Shown here: positions 56,930 through 64,000 of the stretch, one piece after another
Numbering within the stretch: the first letter of the stretch is position 1
Layout: each line of letters opens with the position of its first letter
From: a bacterium
Lineage (GTDB): Bacteria > Planctomycetota > UBA1135 > UBA2386
DNA: 64,000 nucleotides
Reading direction: 5' to 3'
NCBI GenBank assembly: GCA_030432695.1
Contig: JAUILN010000026.1
Coordinates: forward strand, 1 to 64,000
Notes under the pieces: generated by a model
The model's input: only the letters and a program-made list of their open reading frames with translations
The model's database searches: none
Told to the model about the DNA's origin: nothing
Made by a program: the position numbers and the translations under genes

Positions 56930-59494
56930 TCAGTCCTCGGGCCCCACCCTCGCCCGCCAGACCGCCGCCTCCTCGGCCCGGCCGAGTCGCTCGTAGAAGT
57001 CGGCGATGCGCTTCGCGACCTTCGAGCGGATCTCGCCTCCCACGCGCTCGTCCTGCGCATCCTCCCAGGCTTCGCGGTAGCTCGCCTCGGCCTCGTCGAG
57101 AAGTTCGCGGAGATGAAAGCTCTCGGCCCGCGTCGTCCGAGCCAGCGGAAGGGTCCCGGGTTGCATGCGGCCGGTAGAAGCCTCGGCGAACGAGATCGCC
57201 CGCGTCGCCATCCGCTCGGCGTCGTCGAAGCGCTCCAGGGCCAGCGCCGCGTCGGCCTGCTGACGCAGGAACTCCCCGCGCAGCCAATCGGCGCGCTCGC
57301 CGCGCTCGAAGGCGAGCTCGGCACCGCGGGCGGCGACGGCCAGAGCCTCTTCGTCGCGCGACAGGCGGAGCAGCAGCTGCACCTGGTTGCTGAGCAGGAC
57401 CATCAACGCCGAGTGATCCTTGCCGTACGCCTTCTCGTAGATGCCAATGGCCTCGGCACTCGCCTTCTCCGCCAGCTCGAACCGCTCCAGCTTCATGGCC
57501 GGCGGCGCGATCAGCGTCAGCGCATTCGCCAGATAGGGGTGCGGCTTGTCACCGTAGAGTTCGCGGAACATGGCGACCGCCTGCTGCGCGGTCTCGAGGC
57601 TCTCCTCGTAGCGCCCCTGCTCGTGCTGCAGGCTCGACACCCGCGACACGACGATCGCGGTCCGCTCGGGGCTGTCGGGGAAGACCTGTTCGTGGAGCAC
57701 CCGCGACTGCTCGCAGAACTCCACCGCCTCCTCGATCCGCCCGAGCTTCTCCAGCGCCACCGCCAGGTTCATCGTCAGCACGGCACGCCGCCGATCCAGA
57801 CCGTGCTGCTCCGCAAAGGTGAGCGTGTCGCGGTAGAGCTCGATCGCACCCTCGATGTCGCCGATGTGCTTGAGTCCGATCGCCAGGTCGTTGCGCGCCT
57901 CGACCCGCTGGTCGGGTGAGGCCCAGCCGGCCGTCGCAGTCGAGTCGCCCACCGCCGCGTCGAGGATCTCGAGCCGGCGCCGCAGCGCCCGCATCGCGTC
58001 GTCCTCCCGACCGATCCGCCGCAGCGTCCGTCCCGCGGTCGCGAGGATCTCGCTGAGCTGCTCGGGGTCGTCGCCGTATCTCTCCTCGGCCTTGCCCACC
58101 GCAAGGCGCAGCGCGTCGGGAATGCTGATCTCGACGTTGCCCACCGCCGGATCCGCCGCCCCGAGCACGTCGGCGAGGAAGTCGGTGACCGACCGCGTGA
58201 CCTCGCGGGCATGCTCGGCCTCATCGGCACGCAAGCGCTCGTTCCGCGCCGCTTCGAGCGCCCTCTCCTCGGCCTGCGCTGCTCGCTCCGCCTCGGCCTC
58301 CGCCTCGATCGTCTTCGCGACCACCACGAGGGTCGCCAGGATCAGCGCGATCCCGGCCAGCACCGAGACCCCCACGAGGTAGCGGTGGCGCCGCACCCAG
58401 CACCCCACGCGATAGGCCCCCGTCGCCGGCCCCACGGAGACCGGCATCCCCCCGGCATAGGCCCGCAGGTCGCGCGCCAAGGCGTCGACGCTCTGGTATC
58501 GGTCGTCGGGATCCTTGGCGAGCGCTCGGGCGCAGATCCAATCGGGCTCCCGGCGCAGCTTGCGAGGCGAGAACCAGCGCGCAGGATCCGGCCCGCACGG
58601 CACCCGCCCGGCCTTCTCCCGCCGGATGCGGGCCACCCGGTCGCTCGGCAGCTCCAACGGCTCGTTGCGGATCGACTCCTGGATCGAGCGGATGTCGAGC
58701 GCCTCTCCGCTACCGAACCGATGCGGCGGCGTCCCGGTAAGCAGCTCGTAGAGCACTGCGCCCAGCCCATACACGTCGGTCCGGGTGTCGATCACTCCCG
58801 ACGGTCCGTCCAGCTGCTCCGGACTCATGGAACTCGGCGTGCCGACGAACGCGCCGGGCTGGGTGACCTCCCCGTGCACGCGGCGTTGGCCGACCGGGCG
58901 GGCCAATCCGAAGTCGATGACCTTGACGACCTGATTGCCCGGCGTGTCGACGCACAGGATGTTCGCCGACTTGAGGTCCCGATGCACGATGCCGCGGTTG
59001 TGGGCGTGCTGCACCGCGTCGCAGACCTCGGCGAGGACTTCCATGCGCTCCGCGATGTCGAGGCCGGCGATCTGGTCGGCGAACTCCTGGAGCGGCTCGC
59101 CCTCTTCGACCCATTCCATCACCACGTACGGCAGCCCCCCGAGTTCCTCGGGCAACCGGCCGGCATCGTGGACCACGACGACGCTTGGGTGATTCAGCGA
59201 CGCCAGGGCCCTCTGCTCCATCGCGAAGCGGGCCAGTTGCTCGTCGGAGACCACCCCCGGACGCAACAGCTTGATCGCGACGTCGCGCTCGACGGGACCC
59301 TGCTGCCGGGCGCGGAACACCACGCCCATGCCACCCTCGCCGATCTGGTCGAGCAGCACGTAGTCGCCGAAGCGGGTGCCGGGCTGGAGCGTGGGCACCA
59401 CGGTGGTTCCGGCGCCGAGCGCGATGGTCTCCGCGGGATCGCCGTGGAGGGCCGGCGACGGCTCCGAGGGGGACTCGGTCATAGGGGGGCTCAT
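56930..59494 (-). CDS. Transmembrane Ser/Thr protein kinase with TPR sensor region
   Basis: An 854-residue kinase without the helical N-terminal leader of the other two TPR kinases. Catalytic motifs: GEGGMG 52-57, Lys75 in VAIKLL, HRDLKSAN 171-178, DFG 194-196, GTPSSMSPEQ. One membrane helix at about 372-393, then a short coiled stretch (AEAEAERAAQAEERALEAAR) and TPR-type repeats to the end (DIEGAIELYRDTLTFAEQHG, RYEESLETAQQAVAMFRELY, AEKASAEAIGIYEKAYGKDH). ATGs at 59494 and 59482 are both possible starts. It has no sigma gene of its own on this strand; the nearest one starts divergently at 59609. Confidence 0.9.
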   Translation of the reverse strand: MSPPMTESPSEPSPALHGDPAETIALGAGTTVVPTLQPGTRFGDYVLLDQIGEGGMGVVFRARQQGPVERDVAIKLLRPGVVSDEQLARFAMEQRALASLNHPSVVVVHDAGRLPEELGGLPYVVMEWVEEGEPLQEFADQIAGLDIAERMEVLAEVCDAVQHAHNRGIVHRDLKSANILCVDTPGNQVVKVIDFGLARPVGQRRVHGEVTQPGAFVGTPSSMSPEQLDGPSGVIDTRTDVYGLGAVLYELLTGTPPHRFGSGEALDIRSIQESIRNEPLELPSDRVARIRREKAGRVPCGPDPARWFSPRKLRREPDWICARALAKDPDDRYQSVDALARDLRAYAGGMPVSVGPATGAYRVGCWVRRHRYLVGVSVLAGIALILATLVVVAKTIEAEAEAERAAQAEERALEAARNERLRADEAEHAREVTRSVTDFLADVLGAADPAVGNVEISIPDALRLAVGKAEERYGDDPEQLSEILATAGRTLRRIGREDDAMRALRRRLEILDAAVGDSTATAGWASPDQRVEARNDLAIGLKHIGDIEGAIELYRDTLTFAEQHGLDRRRAVLTMNLAVALEKLGRIEEAVEFCEQSRVLHEQVFPDSPERTAIVVSRVSSLQHEQGRYEESLETAQQAVAMFRELYGDKPHPYLANALTLIAPPAMKLERFELAEKASAEAIGIYEKAYGKDHSALMVLLSNQVQLLLRLSRDEEALAVAARGAELAFERGERADWLRGEFLRQQADAALALERFDDAERMATRAISFAEASTGRMQPGTLPLARTTRAESFHLRELLDEAEASYREAWEDAQDERVGGEIRSKVAKRIADFYERLGRAEEAAVWRARVGPED

Positions 59495-59608
59495 TCTGCG
59501 TTGGGAAGGGCGTTCCAGCAATCGGAACGAACGACGCTGGGCGGGAGCACATCCGCGCCACCGGCCCCCGATCCCGACTGCTAGACTCGGCTTCCGACCA
59601 CCACCGCC
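59495..59608. promoter_or_regulatory. Divergent control region between kinase and sigma genes
   Basis: The 114 bases separate the starts of the minus-strand kinase and the plus-strand sigma gene, so promoters for both must lie here or inside the genes. I see no convincing -35/-10 pair or operator palindrome by eye. Confidence 0.4.
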
Positions 59609-60220
59609 GTGTCTTCCCTCGACCCAGCCCAGCCGCACCACGACCCCGACGAGTGGTCACGACTCATCGACCGGCTGGAAACCCCGGTGATCCTGGTCGT
59701 GGTTTCCTCCTGGATGGGAGAGAAGCTGCACAGCCACTGCACGGCCGAGGACATCTGGCAGGAGGCCCTCGTGATGGCCTGGCGCGACCGCGCCAACCAC
59801 ACCTGGACCAACCTGCGCGCGTTCCGTGCCTGGTTGCTCGGCATCGCCCGGAACCGGATCCACGACACCCTCGATCGGATGAACGCGCAGAAGCGGAACA
59901 GCGGCCAGCAGCCCCACTCGCTGGAAGCCGATCGTGAACGGCTGGGTCCCGACCACGACCCACCGCGGACCACCACACCGAGCCGCATGGCCTCGGCGCA
60001 GGAGCGTGCGCGGATCCTGCAGGAAGCGCTCGACGCGGTGCCCGAGAAGTACCGCGACGTGGTCCGCCTCCGTCTGATGGAGGAGCTGCCGATGCGCGAG
60101 GTCGCCGAGCGTGCGGGCATCGGCCTCACCACCGCGCACGAACGGTTCCTGCGCGGCTCCGAGCTGTACCAGCTCGAACTGGAACGGCGGCTCGGATCGT
60201 CGATCCGCGGGCGGTCGTGA
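59609..60220 (+). CDS. ECF-type RNA polymerase sigma factor
   Basis: A 203-residue sigma factor starting at GTG 59609. Region 2 (CTAEDIWQEALVMAWRDRAN, RAFRAWLLGIARNRIHDTLD) and region 4 (LPMREVAERAGIGLTTAHERF) are intact, joined by a linker of about 50 residues. It belongs to a different ECF subgroup from the Sig-70_X6-like pair at 16256 and 33833: region 2 carries the usual QEAL..AW and RNRIHD pattern. The kinase gene begins within its stop codon (GTGA). No anti-sigma gene is adjacent. Confidence 0.88.
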   Translation: MSSLDPAQPHHDPDEWSRLIDRLETPVILVVVSSWMGEKLHSHCTAEDIWQEALVMAWRDRANHTWTNLRAFRAWLLGIARNRIHDTLDRMNAQKRNSGQQPHSLEADRERLGPDHDPPRTTTPSRMASAQERARILQEALDAVPEKYRDVVRLRLMEELPMREVAERAGIGLTTAHERFLRGSELYQLELERRLGSSIRGRS

Positions 60221-63200
60221 GCGGCGCCGACGAGACCCTGCTGGCCGGCTGGCTCGACGAGTTCCTCGACGACGTGCTCGAGGGCCGCGCCACCGACGTG
60301 GAAGACTACGTCGCCCGCCGCCCCGACCTCGAGGAGCGCATCCACGAGCTGCACGTCCGTGCCCACCGGCTGGCCGGGCGGCGCCTGCCGACCGAGCCGC
60401 GGGTGCCCGGCTACCGGATCGTCCGCGAGATCGGCCGCGGCGGCATGGGCGCGGTCTACCTCGCCCACCGCGACGGCGACGAGACACCGGTCGCGCTGAA
60501 GATCCTGCCGACCTCGTACGGCCTGACCGAGCGGGCCCGCAGCCGCTTCCTCCGCGAGGCCCGCGCACTCGCCACGGTGGAGAACGAACACGTGGTCGCC
60601 GTCCTCGACCTGATCTCCGACGACGCCGGCCTGGCGATCGCGATGGAGTTCGTCGACGGCCCGACCCTCGCCGACGTCGCCAAGGTCCGCGCTACCAAGC
60701 GCAGCCACGCAACCTGGTCGGACGTGCGGCCGGTGTTCGGCGACGGCGCCACGCTGCCCGACGACCTGACCCTGATCCAGTGGTCGGTCAAGCTGACCGC
60801 ACAGGTCGCCCGCGCGCTCGGCGCCGTGCACGCGGCCGGCCTGGTCCACCGCGACGTCAAGCCGTCCAACGTGCTGCTGCGCCGCGACGGCACCGCGGTG
60901 CTCGCCGACTTCGGCCTGGTCCGCGACCTCGCCTCCTCGGCCACCCGCACCGACGTGTTCGTCGGCACGCTCTGCTACGCGGCACCCGAGCAGCTCCGCG
61001 GCGGCGACGACTCGGCCAGCCCCCGCTCCGACATCTACTCACTCGGCGCCACGCTCTGGGAACTGGTCGCAGGCATGCCGCCGACGGCCGGACGCTCACC
61101 GATCGAGCTGTTGGAATCGGTGGAGGCCGCAGGCCCGCCATGGCTGCGCCGCGTCGCCCCCGAGGCCCCCCGCGATCTCGAGACGATCCTGCTGCGCGCG
61201 CTCGATCCCGACCCCGACCGACGCTTCCAGACCGCCGAGGAGTTCGCCGCCGAGCTGGAACTCCTGCTCCGCTGGCAGCCGATCCGTTCGCGCCGACCCG
61301 GCAAGGTGCAGCAGCTGTCGCGCGCCACCCGCCGCCACCGCAAGGTGCTCGGCGCCGCCGCGCTCGGCGCCGCAGCCCTGGCGATCACCGCCGCGGTGTC
61401 GCTCGGCCTCTCCGAGCAGGCCGCCGACCGCCGCGCCGAAGCCCGCGCCGACGCCGCCGACGCCCGCCGCAGTCTGCTGTCGGGCAACGCGCGCCGACGC
61501 GCCTACGGCCAGATCGTCCTCGGGCAGTCGCCGCAGTTCCTGACCCTCCAACACGGCTTCGGCACCGCGAGCCAGTCGCTGGTCGGGATCAGCGACCGGC
61601 TGGCCGCCGCAGCGAGCGCACTCCCCGACGCGGACACCCTCGAGACCGAATCCCTGCTGGTCGCGATCGCCGCGGGCCGTGGTCCCGCCGGCCCGGGCGT
61701 CGGCGAGCCGCCCACCGAACGCTACGACCTCGGGCGCCTCTCCGAACCGCTGCGCCGCTACGTCGAGCCGTGGTCGCTCGGCGCGCTCACCGTGGCCCTC
61801 GCGCCGGTCGACCTGGGCGATGCGAGCGAACGGGACCGGCACGCGATCGGCCTGTTGGCCTTCCTCACCGGAGACGTGCTGAACTGCGCCGCGGCGTGGA
61901 CCCCGCTCGACCCCGTGACCGGCAGCGACCCGCTGATCGATGCGGGCCTCGGCCTGCTGTTCGCGATCGATGGCCGACCCGAGCGCGCCTACCCGCGGCT
62001 GCTGCAGGCGCTCCGCCACTTCGAGAACGATCCGCTGCTGGCCGTCACCCTGGCCGAGGTGGCGGTGGCACTCGACGACCCCGCGCTGGCCGGCCGCTGG
62101 CTCGAACGGGCCCGCGCCGCCGAAGCCGACCCGCTCGACCTGGCACTGGCCCACTCCGACCTGCTGCGACTGAGCGGCGACCACGCGGCCGCGCTCACGA
62201 CACTCGAGGACCTGACCGGCGACGACCCGCGCATCCCCCTGCGACGTGCCCGCCTCTGCCGCGAACTGGGCGATCCCACGAAGGCCGCCGCCCTGGCAGA
62301 CGAGCTGTTGGAGCGCTTCCCCGCGATGGCGCAGGCCCGCCTCGAACGGGCCCGCTGTGCCGTCGCCACGCGCGACCGCGCCGCCTACCTCGAACAGGTC
62401 GACTGGGTCGTCGCCCACGACTACCTCGCCGGACGCTCGCCGGGCACCCGCGACAGCGCCCGCGAGTTGCTGGCGCTCGGAGAGCTCTACGGCCTCGTCG
62501 CCCGCGCCGAGCAGGCCGCCGGACCGACGCCGACGAGCAACGGTCCACGTTGGGTCGAAGCCTCGCTGCGAACTCCGCTGTTCCAGCACCCGGAGCGCGT
62601 CGAGGAGCTGGTGCTCCGCCGCCGGGCCTGGCGCGTGGCGCGGCGTGGCGAGCAGCAGTCCGCGGGCCCGTCGGGCTGGCTCCGGCCACTCCGCACCGCT
62701 GCGGAATTGCTCCAATGGTTCCCGGAGACCGCGCCGTTGGTGAGTGCGCGGTCCGACACCCAGGCCGCTCTGCGCGCCCTGGCCGCGGGCCTCGGCGCCA
62801 GCTGGCCGCTGCTCGCCGGGCTCGACCATGGACGCTGGATCGGCTCGGACGACCAACGCTCGGTAGACCAGCACCTCGTCGCCGAGCTCCCCGGCACCGA
62901 AGCCGGCCTGCGCCTGGGCCTCGTCGAAGCCCTGGGCGACGTCGACGGCGACGGCTACCCCGACCTCGCGACCGGCTCGTTCCGCAATCCGGTCGACGGG
63001 CTCGGCTACCTGGCAGTAGTGAGCGGACGCGACCACCGCGAGATCCGCGTGCACCGCGGCCCGGGCGTCGGCAGCGCAGCCGCGGGCATAGGCGACCAGG
63101 ACCGCGACGGCCACGCCGACCTCGCCTACGTGGAACTCGAGCCGCGACCCGATGCCACCCCCGACGCAGTCGTCCGCGTCCGCTCCGGCGCCGACGGCCG

Positions 63201-64000
63201 CCTGCTCACCACGCTCCGCGCACCCGGCCCGACCCAGACCTTCGGCAACGTGATCCAACCCGTCGACGACCTGGACGGCGACGGCAGCCCGGAGATCGCG
63301 GTCGGCGACATGGGCACCGCCGGCGGCTCCGGCGTGGTGCGCATCTTCTCCATCCACTCCGAGTCCCCCCTGACCGTCGCCCACGGCCCCCGCGGCGCCA
63401 GCTTCGGCCTCGACCTCGAACCCATCCCCGACCGCGACGGCGACGGCCTCCGCGACCTGCTGGTCTCCGCCCCCGGCGCCCATGGCGCTCGTGGTGCGCT
63501 GTGGATCCTCTCGTCGCGGACGGGCCGTGTTCTGGCCCGGATCGACGGCCCGGCCGATGTGATCCTGTTCGGCATCGCCATCGCCACCGGCGCCGACATC
63601 GACCAGGACGGCATGCCCGACTACGCGGTTACCGCGGCCCGCTCTGGGGGACCCGGCGCGATCTGGATCCGCTCAGGTGTCGATGATTCCCTGCTGATTC
63701 ACTGGCAGTCGAGCGAGCTGCAGATCCAGCAGGTCTTGTGCTTCGGTGATTGGACCGGGGATGGAATGCCGGAGCTGGCGGCGGGACGGCCGCTGGCGGG
63801 CTCGCATAGCCCGGGGCGGCTGACGGTGTGGTCGGGGGAGTCACTGGTGCAGCGTGAGCCGCGCGCGATGCTGCAGTTGGTGGGGCGGCACGCGGGTGAC
63901 GAGTGCGGTGCTTCGCTGGCGCGGTTGCGTGGGCGGGAGGGTGCGCGGGATCTGCTGTGCGTGTCGGCGCCGGGGCAGGATGGGGAGGCGAGGCAGGGTG
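60217..64000 (+). CDS. Transmembrane Ser/Thr protein kinase with FG-GAP repeat sensor, 3' end outside window
   Basis: Starts at GTG 60217, overlapping the sigma stop (GTGA), and is still open at the right edge after 1261 codons. Catalytic domain: GRGGMG 73-78, Lys95 in VALKIL, HRDVKPSN 211-218, DFG 231-233, LCYAAPEQ. A membrane helix lies at about 377-397, a helical TPR-like stretch runs to about 900, and then FG-GAP/integrin-like repeats follow with calcium-loop signatures DVDGDGYPD, DQDRDGHAD, DLDGDGSPE, DRDGDGLRD, DIDQDGMPD and DWTGDGMPE. Such repeats form beta-propellers that bind proteins or glycans outside the cell. Likely works with the sigma factor upstream (inference). Confidence 0.92.
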   Translation, partial: MSGADETLLAGWLDEFLDDVLEGRATDVEDYVARRPDLEERIHELHVRAHRLAGRRLPTEPRVPGYRIVREIGRGGMGAVYLAHRDGDETPVALKILPTSYGLTERARSRFLREARALATVENEHVVAVLDLISDDAGLAIAMEFVDGPTLADVAKVRATKRSHATWSDVRPVFGDGATLPDDLTLIQWSVKLTAQVARALGAVHAAGLVHRDVKPSNVLLRRDGTAVLADFGLVRDLASSATRTDVFVGTLCYAAPEQLRGGDDSASPRSDIYSLGATLWELVAGMPPTAGRSPIELLESVEAAGPPWLRRVAPEAPRDLETILLRALDPDPDRRFQTAEEFAAELELLLRWQPIRSRRPGKVQQLSRATRRHRKVLGAAALGAAALAITAAVSLGLSEQAADRRAEARADAADARRSLLSGNARRRAYGQIVLGQSPQFLTLQHGFGTASQSLVGISDRLAAAASALPDADTLETESLLVAIAAGRGPAGPGVGEPPTERYDLGRLSEPLRRYVEPWSLGALTVALAPVDLGDASERDRHAIGLLAFLTGDVLNCAAAWTPLDPVTGSDPLIDAGLGLLFAIDGRPERAYPRLLQALRHFENDPLLAVTLAEVAVALDDPALAGRWLERARAAEADPLDLALAHSDLLRLSGDHAAALTTLEDLTGDDPRIPLRRARLCRELGDPTKAAALADELLERFPAMAQARLERARCAVATRDRAAYLEQVDWVVAHDYLAGRSPGTRDSARELLALGELYGLVARAEQAAGPTPTSNGPRWVEASLRTPLFQHPERVEELVLRRRAWRVARRGEQQSAGPSGWLRPLRTAAELLQWFPETAPLVSARSDTQAALRALAAGLGASWPLLAGLDHGRWIGSDDQRSVDQHLVAELPGTEAGLRLGLVEALGDVDGDGYPDLATGSFRNPVDGLGYLAVVSGRDHREIRVHRGPGVGSAAAGIGDQDRDGHADLAYVELEPRPDATPDAVVRVRSGADGRLLTTLRAPGPTQTFGNVIQPVDDLDGDGSPEIAVGDMGTAGGSGVVRIFSIHSESPLTVAHGPRGASFGLDLEPIPDRDGDGLRDLLVSAPGAHGARGALWILSSRTGRVLARIDGPADVILFGIAIATGADIDQDGMPDYAVTAARSGGPGAIWIRSGVDDSLLIHWQSSELQIQQVLCFGDWTGDGMPELAAGRPLAGSHSPGRLTVWSGESLVQREPRAMLQLVGRHAGDECGASLARLRGREGARDLLCVSAPGQDGEARQG

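Overview
The window is GC-rich, densely coded bacterial DNA whose content points to Planctomycetota, possibly the group that includes Saltatorellus and Engelhardtia (inference from gene content, not from a marker gene). The indicators are four Hanks-type serine/threonine kinases with large C-terminal sensor regions, several ECF-type sigma factors (three beside or overlapping kinases, two fused to membrane and beta-rich domains), two formylglycine sulfatases, a DUF1080 glycoside-hydrolase-like protein, a DUF4953-type metalloprotease and many exported beta-rich proteins. I saw no rRNA, tRNA, CRISPR array, integrase or full insertion sequence.

Layout. 1-3.1 kb: a sigma factor fused to a membrane segment and carboxypeptidase-regulatory-like modules, cut by the left edge. 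3.1-12.4 kb: exported proteins (TPR lipoprotein, two beta proteins, kelch protein, PhoD-like phosphatase). 12.6-17.9 kb: an ECF sigma/TPR-kinase operon flanked by two paralogous ExbD-like lipoproteins. 18.0-23.9 kb: alpha/beta hydrolase, sigma-54 activator, and divergently a complete Mla/Mce-type lipid transport operon (STAS-MlaE fusion, MlaF, MlaD, auxiliary lipoprotein). 24.1-33.7 kb: exported protein, YfhO-like membrane protein, methyltransferase, enoyl-CoA hydratase, class III aminotransferase, B12-type radical SAM protein and an exported LanC-like protein. 33.8-37.2 kb: second ECF sigma/TPR-kinase operon. 37.2-41.5 kb: PliI-like protein, DUF2007-like protein, beta-propeller, a decayed DUF433/DUF5615 toxin-antitoxin module and an exported protein. 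41.5-44.6 kb: a complete sigma-membrane-beta-PDZ fusion in visibly lower-GC DNA. 44.7-49.7 kb: two sulfatases and a divergent AraC regulator. 49.8-56.9 kb: CAP-domain protein, lipoprotein, metalloprotease, small membrane protein, DUF1080 protein. 56.9-64 kb: a TPR-kinase back to back with a third sigma/kinase pair, whose kinase carries FG-GAP repeats and runs off the right edge.

Two themes stand out. First, envelope-to-transcription signalling appears in two architectures side by side: kinases with a cytoplasmic catalytic domain and a TPR or FG-GAP region beyond a membrane helix, paired with soluble ECF sigma factors; and one-polypeptide sigma factors that seem anchored in the membrane through their own C-terminal sensor. 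Second, intergenic spaces carry a family of REP-like palindromes with a GGTGCC/GGCACC core, and separately a perfectly mirrored pair of GTTAAC palindromes and a 164-base fold-back element.
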